This document shows, one piece after another, positions 34,095-43,048 of a stretch of 64,000 bases of DNA. The translations under genes were made by a program, and so were the position numbers. The notes below the pieces were generated by a model that was not told the origin of the DNA, made no database searches, and worked only from the letters and a program-made list of their open reading frames with translations. The stretch is from the NCBI GenBank assembly GCA_027487515.1, contig JAIYDL010000022.1, positions 32,624-96,623 on the forward strand, read 5' to 3'. The number at the start of each line of letters is the position of its first letter. Positions within the stretch are counted from its first letter, which is position 1. The DNA comes from Pseudomonadota bacterium (lineage in GTDB: Bacteria > Bdellovibrionota > Bacteriovoracia > Bacteriovoracales > Bacteriovoracaceae).

Positions 34095-35672
34095 ATGAAC
34101 TACATCCTTTGTCTGCTCCTCGCTGTGGCGTGTTCCTTTAAGAAGACTAACCAGACGCTGAAGGGGCACGAGGAACTCTACGCGGAGCCAGAGCCACAGC
34201 TCCTGCGCCTTTCTACGGACGAGCGGCGGATCGTCGTGGCAGCGACCAACGACTTGCACGGTAACCTGGCCCCGCTCGATGTGTCCTTCGACGACCAGAA
34301 GAAGCAAAAGCAAAGTGTCAGGATTGGTGGGCAACCGGTCATCACTCAGTACTTCCAGATCCTCCGAGAAACGCACAAGAACGTTCTCCTCGTAGACTCC
34401 GGAGACATCCTCGGGAAAGCCTCCGACACAACTGCGATGGCAAGCTTCCTCAAGACCAATCAGTATGATGCCGTGACCGTCGGACTCCGGGACTTCAACC
34501 TTAAAGTCCCTTCTGCCATCGGTGGGACCCGCGACCTCTTCCAGCGCTTCGCTCGAGAGATCTCCACACCCCTTCTCCTCGGGAATCTCTATGACCTGAA
34601 GACCGCCCGGGTCGTCGAATGGGAGGGCACCAAATCCCATCTTCTGAAGGAGATGGATGGAGTCAAAATTGGAATCATCGGCATCATTCCGGATGACGTC
34701 GTGGGCCAGACCCCCGTGAATAATCGCGTCGGTTTTTATGTCGAAAGCATGCTCCAGTCCACGCTTCGGCATGCGCGGCTCCTCCGGTCTCTGGGTGCAG
34801 ACCTGATCGTCGTCATCACCCACCAGGGCATCGACTGCCATTCTCGTCTCTCCGAAGAGGGGCGGCTTCCCACGGATAAAGTCAACTTCGAGCCGGCCCT
34901 CGAGCGCGCCTGCGACCTCCGGAGTCCGCTCGGGGAGTACCTCGACCGCCTACCGCCGAACCTCGTCGACGTGGTGGTTGGTGGGAGGACGGAAGAGAAG
35001 ATGGCCAACATCGTTAACGGGATCGTCGTCCTCGGTGGCTTCCCGGATGGGAAAAGCTTTAGCCACGTCGAGCTGGTGGTGGACGTAAACTCCCGGCAAC
35101 TGAACCGCGAGAAAACAGTGGTGCACCAGCCGGTTCTGTTCTGTCATGAGTTTTTCAAGGAAACCAATGACTGCTACACGGGTGACCCGACCATCGATCA
35201 TTCTCAACGAACCTCTGCGCGGTTCCTTGGAAAACCAATCTCGCCCACCCAGGAGGGAAAATCTGCGATGCCACGTCGCCGAGAGGCCCTAGAAGTTCAG
35301 CGGGCGATGGTCCTTAACGATGCGGAACTTAGCTACGTCAACGCCTCCAGCGGTGACACCCAGCTCCTCGTGCTCAAGCTCTCTGGCCGAGAGCTGGTTG
35401 AACTCCTTGAAGAGGATTACAACTCTGGCATGAAGGACTTCTGGTGGCCCTCCCCGTTCCTCCTGAAGCAGAATGACCTTACGGTATCCATCGCTGGCGA
35501 GGCCCTCGACACGGGACGATCGTACCGGATTCTCACAGATCTCGAGTCGGCCCAGATGCATCCGCGGTTAGTGAAGCGAGTGAGTTCGACGGACGTTGAA
35601 TCAATCGTGCATAGCTCGTTGCGGTCGCTTGAGGATGCCGTCGGAACGGGCATGGCCGCTTCGGCCCGTTAA
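34095..35672 (+). CDS. Lipoprotein of the 5'-nucleotidase/metallophosphatase family with degraded metal motifs
   Basis: A protein of 525 residues with a lipobox (LLLAVACSF, Cys at about 13). The first metal motif ATNDLHGNL and VDSGDIL are intact. The GNHE block is replaced by VGLRDFNL, and the GHTH block by GGRTEE; an ITHQG His is kept. The C-terminal part resembles the 5'-nucleotidase C domain (YRILTDLESAQ). A metal-dependent hydrolase lacking these residues is likely inactive or altered. It lies 10 bases after the desulfurase, so it may belong to the NAD operon, where a nucleotide-hydrolysing or sensing lipoprotein would make sense (inference). Confidence 0.75.
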   Translation: MNYILCLLLAVACSFKKTNQTLKGHEELYAEPEPQLLRLSTDERRIVVAATNDLHGNLAPLDVSFDDQKKQKQSVRIGGQPVITQYFQILRETHKNVLLVDSGDILGKASDTTAMASFLKTNQYDAVTVGLRDFNLKVPSAIGGTRDLFQRFAREISTPLLLGNLYDLKTARVVEWEGTKSHLLKEMDGVKIGIIGIIPDDVVGQTPVNNRVGFYVESMLQSTLRHARLLRSLGADLIVVITHQGIDCHSRLSEEGRLPTDKVNFEPALERACDLRSPLGEYLDRLPPNLVDVVVGGRTEEKMANIVNGIVVLGGFPDGKSFSHVELVVDVNSRQLNREKTVVHQPVLFCHEFFKETNDCYTGDPTIDHSQRTSARFLGKPISPTQEGKSAMPRRREALEVQRAMVLNDAELSYVNASSGDTQLLVLKLSGRELVELLEEDYNSGMKDFWWPSPFLLKQNDLTVSIAGEALDTGRSYRILTDLESAQMHPRLVKRVSSTDVESIVHSSLRSLEDAVGTGMAASAR

Positions 35673-36481
35673 CGGCAGAAAGCCTTTCTTCCTTCGCAGG
35701 CCACAGTGAGACCCGGGGCGCAGTACGCGAAGGAGGAATTCGTGCGGCAATCGAGTTCAACCTCTTCTCTCTGCCAGCGCAAGCCTCGGCGGCACGCGGG
35801 CCCATTCTTCTTCCCGCACTGAAGAACGCCGCAGAACCGAGGGCCAACCGGACAGCCATTTGGGATTTCATACCAACCAGATTCGCAATCCCCACAGGTC
35901 GAGGGGGAGGCCTCTGTGCAGTCGTCGTTGATGCCATGACAGAGACTATCTTTCATCGGGAACGGACGGAGTTTTCTTTGGGCCGTTGGGCTCGCGGGTG
36001 CCAGGAGAATGAACCCCGGCGCTTTGAACTCAGCGGACGAAAGACCCGCGACCGGTGGTTGCCTCGTGAAGACACTTGCGAGCGGAATATCCCAGCGGAA
36101 CCGCCGCTCTCCTCGAGTTCCCTCGAGCCAGATCTCAGAGTCGCCGACGGTAAACCGCAGGGACCGAACCTCCTCGATTAAAAGACCCTGGTTCTGAAAA
36201 AAATAATCGTCGCAGCTCTGACTAGGGGAGACGGTCACAACTTTCAGAATCCCAGCCTCCGCACCGGGGACTCGGTAGAGGACGCAGTCCTTCTGGCGAC
36301 TGAGATTGCGGTCGTAGTACGCCAACGAGAAGAGAGTCTGCCAGGCATCGCTAGGTTTAACCACGGGGGCGCCGTTTTGGTAGAACTCGTGACGGTCAGC
36401 GGCGTCGAGGACGTGATCCCAGTGCTTGGGCCTCTCGGCCGAAAGCGCCGTCTCGAGGAGGAAGGTGAGGATTAAAAACAT
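35669..36481 (-). CDS. Secreted protein with Cys-rich C terminus
   Basis: A protein of 270 residues from the ATG at 36481, which overlaps the upstream stop codon (TGATG). A signal peptide (FLILTFLLETALSA) is followed by a beta-rich middle and a C-terminal third with over a dozen cysteines (TCGDCESGWYEIPNGCPVG among them), reminiscent of small EGF- or growth-factor-like modules. No family recognised. It is second in an operon with the membrane-anchored FGE-like protein. Its stop shares four bases (TTAA) with the stop of the convergent lipoprotein gene. Confidence 0.6.
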   Translation of the reverse strand: MFLILTFLLETALSAERPKHWDHVLDAADRHEFYQNGAPVVKPSDAWQTLFSLAYYDRNLSRQKDCVLYRVPGAEAGILKVVTVSPSQSCDDYFFQNQGLLIEEVRSLRFTVGDSEIWLEGTRGERRFRWDIPLASVFTRQPPVAGLSSAEFKAPGFILLAPASPTAQRKLRPFPMKDSLCHGINDDCTEASPSTCGDCESGWYEIPNGCPVGPRFCGVLQCGKKNGPACRRGLRWQREEVELDCRTNSSFAYCAPGLTVACEGRKAFCR

Positions 36482-37716
36482 CACTTCTCAACCTCCTCGT
36501 AGCAGCGAAATGCGACAGGGCGTTTCGCGTCTTGCTCACCACTCCAGGTCGTCCGCACCCCAAGCTCGTGCCAGGGAGAAGCCGCTGGATAGAAGCGGGA
36601 AGAGGCCTTGAGATTCAGGGACGGGTCGATGAAATTCACAAGGGCCTCTGGGTAGAATCCAAGAGCATGGTGGATTCCCATCCAGGTCGCGGAGTCACTC
36701 GTAAAATGCTTCTCCGGACAGCCCTCCACCTGAGCGAGTTGGCAATCGAGAGGTGTGAGTTGATAGTCCGGATTGATCCGGGCCATTCCGAGGAAGGAGC
36801 GCGCGTGATCGCGCTGCCACGGAGTCTCGGGTCGAGGGACCTTTTGGGGCAGCGGATTCTTGGGCTCGGCCGGCGCCATGGTCGCGGCATCAAAGAGCTT
36901 TGCCTCGAGAACTCGCTTCCCGTGAAACGCACAGTAGGCTTCTTGCTCTTGCCGGGTCAGAAGCGCGGGCCTGGGCCAGGACTTCCGATCCTTCGAAATC
37001 TTCTTCGGAGAACCGGAGAGGAGGTACCACTCATTGACCTGTCGGTTGGTGACGTAGAACCGATCCAGAAAAAGATAGCGCTCGAAGTTGTCCCAAACGA
37101 ATCCCTCGGAGCGCTTGTCTTTGACCTGCCCATACCCGTAGATCCTCTGAGGAAGGTAAGTGTCACGGCAGGAGTCGGCAAGGAAGACAGACTGCGTGAG
37201 ACCGGGGATTTCGCGCACACTCAGCTCCACGGTGATGCCATACTGATGAGGAAAGCCTGGTTCGCGGCGCCGAAACGAGGAGTAGTAGCGAGGAGCCGCC
37301 GAGAACGCCGGAATCGGGGGGAAGGAAGGCAGGGCCACGAGATGGAAGGTCTGACCGAAAAGATCGACTGAAATCGCTGGCGCGGACCTCACTCCGCCTT
37401 GCCAGTAACACTGCCAGAAGTGCGGATTGCAGTGGTAGTAGCTCCTCCCGACTTCCTTCGCATCGTGGATCTCGTCCGCGCATTTGGTCCCGGTCTTAGG
37501 GATCAACCGCGCACCCTCGCGCCAGAGGCTCAACACCTCGGGCCCCGCGGCGCGGATCACTTGAGTAAAAAGCTTGTCGGGAGTTTCCACGCGCTGTGCC
37601 CGGACCTGCTGAACTGGACGAGGACGCAAGAAGAGCAAAATTATGCCTAGGATGCTAAGAGTCCCCAAGATCACGATGATTTTTGGTATAATCGAACTAT
37701 CGGAACGTCTCTTCAC
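36481..37716 (-). CDS. Membrane-anchored FGE-sulfatase-like (SUMF) domain protein
   Basis: A protein of 411 residues with a GTG start. A single membrane segment (IIVILGTLSILGIILLFL, about 12-29) anchors a periplasmic chain. From residue 220 on it resembles the formylglycine-generating enzyme fold: FYVTNRQVNEWYL, LTRQEQEAYCAFHGKRVLEA in place of AYCxWxGxRLPTEAE, and an end with VAFRCYEE. The two Cys needed for copper in true FGE are not evident, so it may be a binding version. It precedes the Cys-rich secreted protein. Confidence in the fold is moderate. Confidence 0.6.
   Translation of the reverse strand: MKRRSDSSIIPKIIVILGTLSILGIILLFLRPRPVQQVRAQRVETPDKLFTQVIRAAGPEVLSLWREGARLIPKTGTKCADEIHDAKEVGRSYYHCNPHFWQCYWQGGVRSAPAISVDLFGQTFHLVALPSFPPIPAFSAAPRYYSSFRRREPGFPHQYGITVELSVREIPGLTQSVFLADSCRDTYLPQRIYGYGQVKDKRSEGFVWDNFERYLFLDRFYVTNRQVNEWYLLSGSPKKISKDRKSWPRPALLTRQEQEAYCAFHGKRVLEAKLFDAATMAPAEPKNPLPQKVPRPETPWQRDHARSFLGMARINPDYQLTPLDCQLAQVEGCPEKHFTSDSATWMGIHHALGFYPEALVNFIDPSLNLKASSRFYPAASPWHELGVRTTWSGEQDAKRPVAFRCYEEVEK
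37684..37692 (+). promoter_or_regulatory. prkA: Extended -10 promoter of prkA
   Basis: TGGTATAAT combines a perfect TATAAT (37687-37692) with the TGn extension. No good -35 is needed or seen. The leader to the prkA ATG is about 30 bases and overlaps the 5' end of the divergent gene. Confidence 0.65.
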
Positions 37717-37722
37717 AGGATC

Positions 37723-37728
37723 AGGTTA
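37723..37728 (-). promoter_or_regulatory. -10-like TAACCT, possible leaderless start of the FGE-like gene
   Basis: On the minus strand TAACCT is six bases before the GTG at 37716, within the longer CATATAACCT. Only 13 bases separate this GTG from the divergent prkA ATG at 37730. The hexamer is weaker than others of this layout. Confidence 0.3.
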
Positions 37729-37729
37729 T

Positions 37730-39925
37730 ATGAATTGGATGGAAGAAGTAAACAAGGAAGAAGGTCGCTACCAGAACGTGCTGGCCTTCGAAGATTACAT
37801 GAAACTCTTCTCGAAAAATCCGGAGAAGGAGCTACGACCATCGAACATCTACCTGCGGGACATGTTCGACCATTTCGGGAAAACGGATGCCGATGCGTTT
37901 CGGATCTTCACGCGGGATCACGCGGACGCGCCTCCGGTGCACGGACAAGTGCGAACGCAAAAACGGATCTACAACTTCCTCCAGAATTTCATGGAAGAAG
38001 GATTTAACAACAAGTTCATCCTCCTGGTGGGCCCGAACGGATCTTCGAAGTCGAGCCTGATCAAAAAGATCATGCTCGCCGCCGAAGACTACTCCTGCAC
38101 GGATGAAGGCTCCCTCTTCAGCTTCAGCTGGATCTTCCCGATCGATCAGTTCGTGAAAGGATCTCTGGGGCTCTCGAGCGCGGTGGCCGACAAGAACGTC
38201 ACCTCCTACGCGTTCCTCGAAGACAAAGACATCTCGGCGATCATCACGTCTGAGCTCAAGGATCACCCGTTGCTGCTGATCCCGATCAAGACTCGGCAGA
38301 AGCTCATCGAAGATGCGTTCCGCGGAGACGGAGCACGGCTCGAGACGGTCCGGAAGTCCTACCTCTACAATGGGGACCTTTCCCAGAGGAACCGGCTCAT
38401 CTTCGACGCCTTACTTAAGAACTACAAAGGCAGCTACCAAGAAGTCTTTAAGCACATCCGGGTCGAGCGCCTGTTCATCAACCGCCGCTACTCCATCGGC
38501 GCCACAACTATCGAGCCCCAGCTCCACGTCGACGCGAACCTCCAGCAGATCACCATGGACCGCCGGCTCGCCTCCCTTCCTCCGAGCCTTCAGTCGCTCA
38601 ACCTCTTCTCGATCTCCGGGGAGGTGGTGCTTGCGAACCGAGGCATCCTCGAGTTCTCCGATCTCCTGAAGCGGCCGCTGGACACGTTCAAGTACCTTCT
38701 GATGACGATGGAATCGAAGACCATAAATCTCCACGGGATTCTGACGGAGCTAGACATTTTTTTCATCGGGTCGAGCAACGAGATCCATTTCGCCGCCTTC
38801 AAGCAGCACCCGGATTTTAATTCGTTCAAAGGTCGCTTCAACTTCCTGCGGGTCCCCTACCTCATGAACTTTCGTGAGGAAGAAAGAATCTACGTTGAAC
38901 AAATCACGAAGCTCAAGGAAGAAGCCACGTTCGAGCCCCGGGCCCTGAGTGCCCTGTGCCTTTGGTCCGTGATGACGAGGATGCGCGCCCCGGTCGGGAA
39001 GAACTACCGGGAGGAGAAGCTCGGGAAAATTGCCGAGGCACTCTCCCCGCTTGAGAAATGCCTCCTCTACGCAGACAAGGAAACGCCGGACGTCTTCGAT
39101 TCGGAGTCGCGCCAGATCCTCCGCGCCGGGATCGAAGAAATCCAGGACGAGTATGAGAATGACACCATGTACGAAGGGAAATTCGGCATCTCGCCGAGGG
39201 AAGTGAAGCAGATCATCTACGACCTGGCCTACACGCACCGGGCCGTGACCTTCGTTGAGGTCCTCGACTACCTCCGGGTCCTCATCGATCGGAAAGCGGA
39301 GTACGACTTCCTGAACATCTCCCATCAGGGCGAGTATCACAACCCGAAGAAGTTCATCGATCTCATCGAGGCCTGGAACATCGAGCGCCTCGACAACGAA
39401 GTCCGCGAATCCCTCGGGCTCGTGGATGAGCGCTCCTACGAGGACTACATCTCGCGGTACATCCTCGAGATCAATGCGGTCATCAAGGGAGAAAAGGTGA
39501 AGAACACCGTGACGGGGAAGTTCGAGTTGCCCGATGCGTACTTCATCAAAGAGTTCGAGTCCAACGTGCACATGAACGAAGACCCCGAGAAGTTCCGCTC
39601 GAACCTCATCGCTCGGCTCGGAGCTTACGCCCTCGACAACCGAGGGAAGGCCATCGTTTACGCCGAAGTCTTTGAAGATCTGGTGCACCTCCTCCAGGAG
39701 TCGTTCCGGAAGGAACAGAAGAAGATCATCGACAAGGCCGGCAAGAACCTGGTTCTCTATCTTGCCGAAAAGCAGGACAACGTGTCGCAGAACGTCCCGA
39801 GAGATGTGAAGGATATGCTCACGCACATCATCACCGCTCTTCAGCAGAAGTACGGCTACAGCGAAAACGGTGCGATCTCTTCTCTTCAGTATTTGTTAAA
39901 AATGCGGTACGAAACTGAGAGATGA
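37730..39925 (+). CDS. prkA: PrkA-type serine protein kinase/AAA protein
   Basis: A protein of 731 residues from the ATG at 37730 (MNWMEEVNKEEGRYQ), somewhat longer than the about 640 residues of E. coli YeaG. It has the PrkA AAA domain with Walker A GPNGSSKSSL near residue 102 and a PrkA C-terminal domain. PrkA proteins are involved in nutrient stress and spore-related regulation, and some act as Lon-like proteases or kinases. The usual partners yeaH and spoVR are not present. The end overlaps the pseudouridine synthase start by 4 bases (ATGA). Confidence 0.88.
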   Translation: MNWMEEVNKEEGRYQNVLAFEDYMKLFSKNPEKELRPSNIYLRDMFDHFGKTDADAFRIFTRDHADAPPVHGQVRTQKRIYNFLQNFMEEGFNNKFILLVGPNGSSKSSLIKKIMLAAEDYSCTDEGSLFSFSWIFPIDQFVKGSLGLSSAVADKNVTSYAFLEDKDISAIITSELKDHPLLLIPIKTRQKLIEDAFRGDGARLETVRKSYLYNGDLSQRNRLIFDALLKNYKGSYQEVFKHIRVERLFINRRYSIGATTIEPQLHVDANLQQITMDRRLASLPPSLQSLNLFSISGEVVLANRGILEFSDLLKRPLDTFKYLLMTMESKTINLHGILTELDIFFIGSSNEIHFAAFKQHPDFNSFKGRFNFLRVPYLMNFREEERIYVEQITKLKEEATFEPRALSALCLWSVMTRMRAPVGKNYREEKLGKIAEALSPLEKCLLYADKETPDVFDSESRQILRAGIEEIQDEYENDTMYEGKFGISPREVKQIIYDLAYTHRAVTFVEVLDYLRVLIDRKAEYDFLNISHQGEYHNPKKFIDLIEAWNIERLDNEVRESLGLVDERSYEDYISRYILEINAVIKGEKVKNTVTGKFELPDAYFIKEFESNVHMNEDPEKFRSNLIARLGAYALDNRGKAIVYAEVFEDLVHLLQESFRKEQKKIIDKAGKNLVLYLAEKQDNVSQNVPRDVKDMLTHIITALQQKYGYSENGAISSLQYLLKMRYETER

Positions 39926-41028
39926 GTGAAATTGAAAAATCCTTCTCGACGGAAAAATACGTCGTCACCTATCCCGTTCAGCAAGAACAGGATGGGTGGC
40001 GCCTAGACCAGTTCGTCCACAAGTGCATGCCGACCCTCTCCCGGCAGTTCCTGAAGAAGAAGATCGAGCGCGGAGAGGTGGAAATCTCAGGCCGCAGGCC
40101 TCCCCACAAGTCCAGTGTAAAAGTCCACTACGCCGAACGGGTGACGGTGACGACTCACAACGACGGCATCATCGAGGAGGAGTACTGGAACGGGGAAGTC
40201 GTCGCAAAAACCGAATCCCCCACCATCGTTTTTGAAGACGATGGTCTTCTCGTCATCAACAAGCCGCCGTACATGATCACGCATCCGGCGGGCCGGAACC
40301 TCTTCTACTGCGCCACCGTTTTTTACGAGACGATCTACAAGAAGACGATCCATTCCATCCATCGACTCGATCGAGAGACTTCTGGGCTCCTTCTGTTGGG
40401 GAAGAATCCCCGGGTCTCGCAGCAGGTCGCCGCTCTCTTCGAAGCTGATCTCGTGCGGAAATGTTACTTCTTCATCGCTCACAAGAATGCGGGAAGCACC
40501 GAGTTCCCATTCACGGCGAAGGAGCGAATGGATCGAGAAGAAGGCTCCATTCCCCAAGGGATGATGCACTGGTACCCGGAGACATCGGATCAGGGGAAGG
40601 AATCGGAGACCCAGTTCCAGGTAGTGCTTGAGCGAGACTCCTACGTGCTCGGTCTCGCGTTTCCCCTTACGGGCCGGCAGCACCAGATTCGCGTCCATGC
40701 TGCCTGCCATGGCTACCCTCTTCTGGGTGACAAAATCTACAACGGTGATCCGATGGTCTTCGGACGATTCAAAGACAACACGGCGACGGAAGAAGATCAT
40801 GAGAAGATGCAGATTCCACGCCAGGCCCTCCACGCGATCGCCCTCCGCTTGGCCTATCCGGCCGGTGAGGAAACGACCTTCGTTGCTCCTCTTCCCAAGG
40901 ACCTCTCGAACTGGATTGAACTTAAGCTCGGAATCAACCACGGTGAAATCGAGGGATTAGTCTTGGAGAAGGTTGCGGGCATTTTCCCAAGTGTTAAGAC
41001 CGGCCTCATAAAGGGATCGGTTCCTTAA
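39922..41028 (+). CDS. RluA-family RNA pseudouridine synthase
   Basis: A protein of 368 residues with an S4 RNA-binding domain (about 25-85, RLDQFVHKCMPTLSRQFLKK) and a pseudouridine synthase domain. The catalytic Asp is in HRLDRETSGLLLL, and LTGRQHQIRVHAA is the second motif. It isomerises uridines in rRNA or tRNA; which position cannot be told. A C-terminal tail of about 40 residues is extra. It is translationally coupled to prkA, an unusual pairing. Confidence 0.92.
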   Translation: MSEIEKSFSTEKYVVTYPVQQEQDGWRLDQFVHKCMPTLSRQFLKKKIERGEVEISGRRPPHKSSVKVHYAERVTVTTHNDGIIEEEYWNGEVVAKTESPTIVFEDDGLLVINKPPYMITHPAGRNLFYCATVFYETIYKKTIHSIHRLDRETSGLLLLGKNPRVSQQVAALFEADLVRKCYFFIAHKNAGSTEFPFTAKERMDREEGSIPQGMMHWYPETSDQGKESETQFQVVLERDSYVLGLAFPLTGRQHQIRVHAACHGYPLLGDKIYNGDPMVFGRFKDNTATEEDHEKMQIPRQALHAIALRLAYPAGEETTFVAPLPKDLSNWIELKLGINHGEIEGLVLEKVAGIFPSVKTGLIKGSVP

Positions 41029-41067
41029 CCGTTTAAGTCCCAAGTACGAAGCGCCGAAAAAGGATCT

Positions 41068-41520
41068 ATGAAGAATCATAGCAAGATCCTCGTCATCGAT
41101 GATGAAGAAGAAATTCTGAGTATCTTACGACACATGCTGACCAAAGAAGGCTATGAGGTCGAGGCCACGAAGAGTGGGCCTGAAGGATACGCGCTGGTGA
41201 TGCAGAATAAGTACACTGCCGTCATCTGTGACCTCAGCATGCCAGAGCTCGACGGTTTGAGTCTCATCAGATTGGTCCGCGGGTCCCACAATCTTATCCC
41301 CTTTGTCTTCTTGTCAGGCCACGCCCAGGAGGGCCACGAGCGAGAGATGATTAACTTCGGTGCGCACCAGCTAGTTCAGAAGCCCCACCTCGACCGCATC
41401 CCGAAGATCCTGCGCCTTCTCATCAGTGCTGACCACGAGTTCTCCGCCCTCGCCGAGAAGGGTGGGGACTCGATGGAGTTCATCGAACTCCTCAATGACG
41501 TGGAGAAGAAAAAAAATTAG
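41068..41520 (+). CDS. Single-domain response regulator
   Basis: A protein of 150 residues that is a lone receiver domain: acidic pair in VIDDEEEIL, phospho-accepting Asp in AVICDLSMPELDGL, Ser in place of the usual Thr (FLSGHAQ), and the Lys in VQKPH. About 25 residues follow the domain without an output module. It may relay phosphate or regulate by binding. An AAGGA ribosome site precedes the ATG. The stop overlaps the convergent HAD gene's stop by four bases (TTAG). Confidence 0.92.
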   Translation: MKNHSKILVIDDEEEILSILRHMLTKEGYEVEATKSGPEGYALVMQNKYTAVICDLSMPELDGLSLIRLVRGSHNLIPFVFLSGHAQEGHEREMINFGAHQLVQKPHLDRIPKILRLLISADHEFSALAEKGGDSMEFIELLNDVEKKKN

Positions 41521-42233
41521 ACGCGCGCCCGGATGAAGTTCAAGACTCCCTTAGGGCCAGCATTCTCTTTTCCCTCGAGGATGATCCGCGGCTTATGGCG
41601 GAGCTTGTGCAGGCATCGGTCGATGTTGCTGACGCCGACAGAATTCTGGAAGAATTCGAACATGCTCTCGTCGTTCGGCGCATCCCCGAAGAACCAGCAT
41701 TGCTCGGCTGAAAGGCCTGGCCGAAGGGTCTTCAGAAACCGCTCGACGCCTAGGAATTTCGAGATCGTCCCGCACCAGAAGTTGATATGCACATTGGACT
41801 TTGAGTAGTTAATACCTTCCGCGTCCATGAACGCCATCACCTGGTCAATCCAGGCCTCATCCATAAGATGAAACTCGATCGCGCGGTCAGTGAGGCGACC
41901 GAAGCTATCCACCGAAAGGGGCACGTGCGGGAACTGGTTCTTGAGCTGGGCCGTAAACTCTCGCAACCGGTCGAGCTCAGGATGAGTCACGAGAGGCTCC
42001 TCGATGATTTCGCCACGCTCGTCGACTCTCAGAATAACGCCACCCCCTTCCATGATGCATGCCTTAAGAGGGAAATGGGTCAGAAAGAAGTGGCCCCAGG
42101 AGAGCGATCGACCCGATACGATCACCAGCTCGTGGCCCCGGGACTGGATGAGTTCCATGATCTCAAAAAAGTCTCTCGTGAGCCCTTCGCTTTCTTGGGT
42201 AAGTGTTCCATCGAAATCGGAGAAGAAGATCAT
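41517..42233 (-). CDS. HAD-superfamily phosphatase (sugar-phosphatase/Cof-like)
   Basis: A protein of 238 residues. Motif I is SDFDGTLT at residue 5, motif II is VIVSGRS, and motif IV GDAPNDESMFEFF supplies the acidic metal ligands. A cap domain lies between. Such enzymes dephosphorylate sugar phosphates or similar metabolites, resembling trehalose- or mannosylglycerate-phosphatases. It begins 3 bases after the barrel gene, so the two are co-transcribed. The specific substrate is not known. Confidence 0.85.
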   Translation of the reverse strand: MIFFSDFDGTLTQESEGLTRDFFEIMELIQSRGHELVIVSGRSLSWGHFFLTHFPLKACIMEGGGVILRVDERGEIIEEPLVTHPELDRLREFTAQLKNQFPHVPLSVDSFGRLTDRAIEFHLMDEAWIDQVMAFMDAEGINYSKSNVHINFWCGTISKFLGVERFLKTLRPGLSAEQCWFFGDAPNDESMFEFFQNSVGVSNIDRCLHKLRHKPRIILEGKENAGPKGVLNFIRARV

Positions 42234-42236
42234 AGG

Positions 42237-42839
42237 TTAGTTCCAAATCCAAGAGACGAGGCACCCGAGTGAGTCGGAAGCCGCGCCCATGTTCTTATTG
42301 CCTTCAAAAGAGAGAAGCACGCGGTCGGTTCCGGAGCTCGGAAAGGGCATGCTTGCGCCGACGGTCAGAGAAGCATAGTAGACAAACTCGTTCGTGGCAC
42401 TATCAATTTTTAATCCTGTCGGAATGGCGAGGTACGGGAAGAACTCTTGATTCGAAAGGACGAAGCCTTTTCGCAGGGACGGAGCAACGCCGAGGAGGTT
42501 CGCTGATTCGCCGTCGAATTTTTGGTACTGAAGGTACGGCTTGAGACCGACGCGAGGGGCGGAGACGTCTTCGCGCTGGAGCTCAAAATCCAGACCTGTA
42601 CCAAGGGTGAGGGCCCGAGATTCTTGTGCCCCTGCAACGCTCGCGTCCAGCAGTCGTCCCTTTGCGACCTCTTGAGTGTAGCGGAGACCCGCCCCTACTT
42701 CGTTCCGCTGGGACATGTAGCCGGTCATCTCCGAACTCAAAACCCGTGCCTGGCGGTTCAACGGGTGGGCGGAAATGCCCATGATAGAAGCGAAGGACGA
42801 GAGCGGAAGAAGAAAAACCAGTAAGATCATTATTTTCAT
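42237..42839 (-). CDS. Small outer-membrane beta-barrel protein
   Basis: A protein of 200 residues with signal peptide MKIMILLVFLLPLSSFA and alternating beta strands ending in LVSWIWN. It probably forms an 8-stranded barrel. No specific family. A promoter TTGCAA-16-GATAAT is followed by six bases to the ATG, suggesting a leaderless mRNA; the GAAGG adjoining the ATG is too close to act as a ribosome site. It is first in an operon with the HAD phosphatase. Confidence 0.62.
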   Translation of the reverse strand: MKIMILLVFLLPLSSFASIMGISAHPLNRQARVLSSEMTGYMSQRNEVGAGLRYTQEVAKGRLLDASVAGAQESRALTLGTGLDFELQREDVSAPRVGLKPYLQYQKFDGESANLLGVAPSLRKGFVLSNQEFFPYLAIPTGLKIDSATNEFVYYASLTVGASMPFPSSGTDRVLLSFEGNKNMGAASDSLGCLVSWIWN

Positions 42840-42845
42840 CCTTCA

Positions 42846-42873
42846 ATTATCGAATACTACGGTGCAATTGCAA
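42846..42873 (-). promoter_or_regulatory. Promoter of the barrel-HAD operon, leaderless layout
   Basis: On the minus strand TTGCAA (42873-42868) and GATAAT (42851-42846) are separated by 16 bases; TGAAGG then leads directly to the ATG at 42839. Confidence 0.55.
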
Positions 42874-42971
42874 GAAATCAAAGCTTTGTCGCTGTGCACA
42901 CCTGGAGATAAACCGCACCTTTTTATTGACTTGGGGACCTTCCCTCCTATAGATTGGTCGCTCATATAAGC

Positions 42972-43048
42972 GGTGACCGTAGTTCAGTCGGTAGAGCGCC
43001 AGATTGTGATTCTGGTTGTCGTGGGTTCGATCCCCATCGGTCACCCCA
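42972..43048 (+). tRNA. tRNA-His (GTG anticodon)
   Basis: A full cloverleaf with an 8-bp acceptor stem (GGTGACCG / CGGTCACC) including the G-1:C73 pair unique to tRNA-His, a D arm with AGTTCAGTCGGTAGAGC, an anticodon loop TTGTGAT, a T loop TTCGATC and an encoded CCA. It is the apparent anchor of the repeat array that follows: its 3' end and terminator recur downstream in degraded copies. Confidence 0.97.

Noticed and set aside
38750..39826. Open frame of 358 codons on the minus strand inside prkA
   Set aside because: It is antisense to a well-supported PrkA gene in GC-rich sequence, where the opposite strand often lacks stops. No known motif and no ribosome site.
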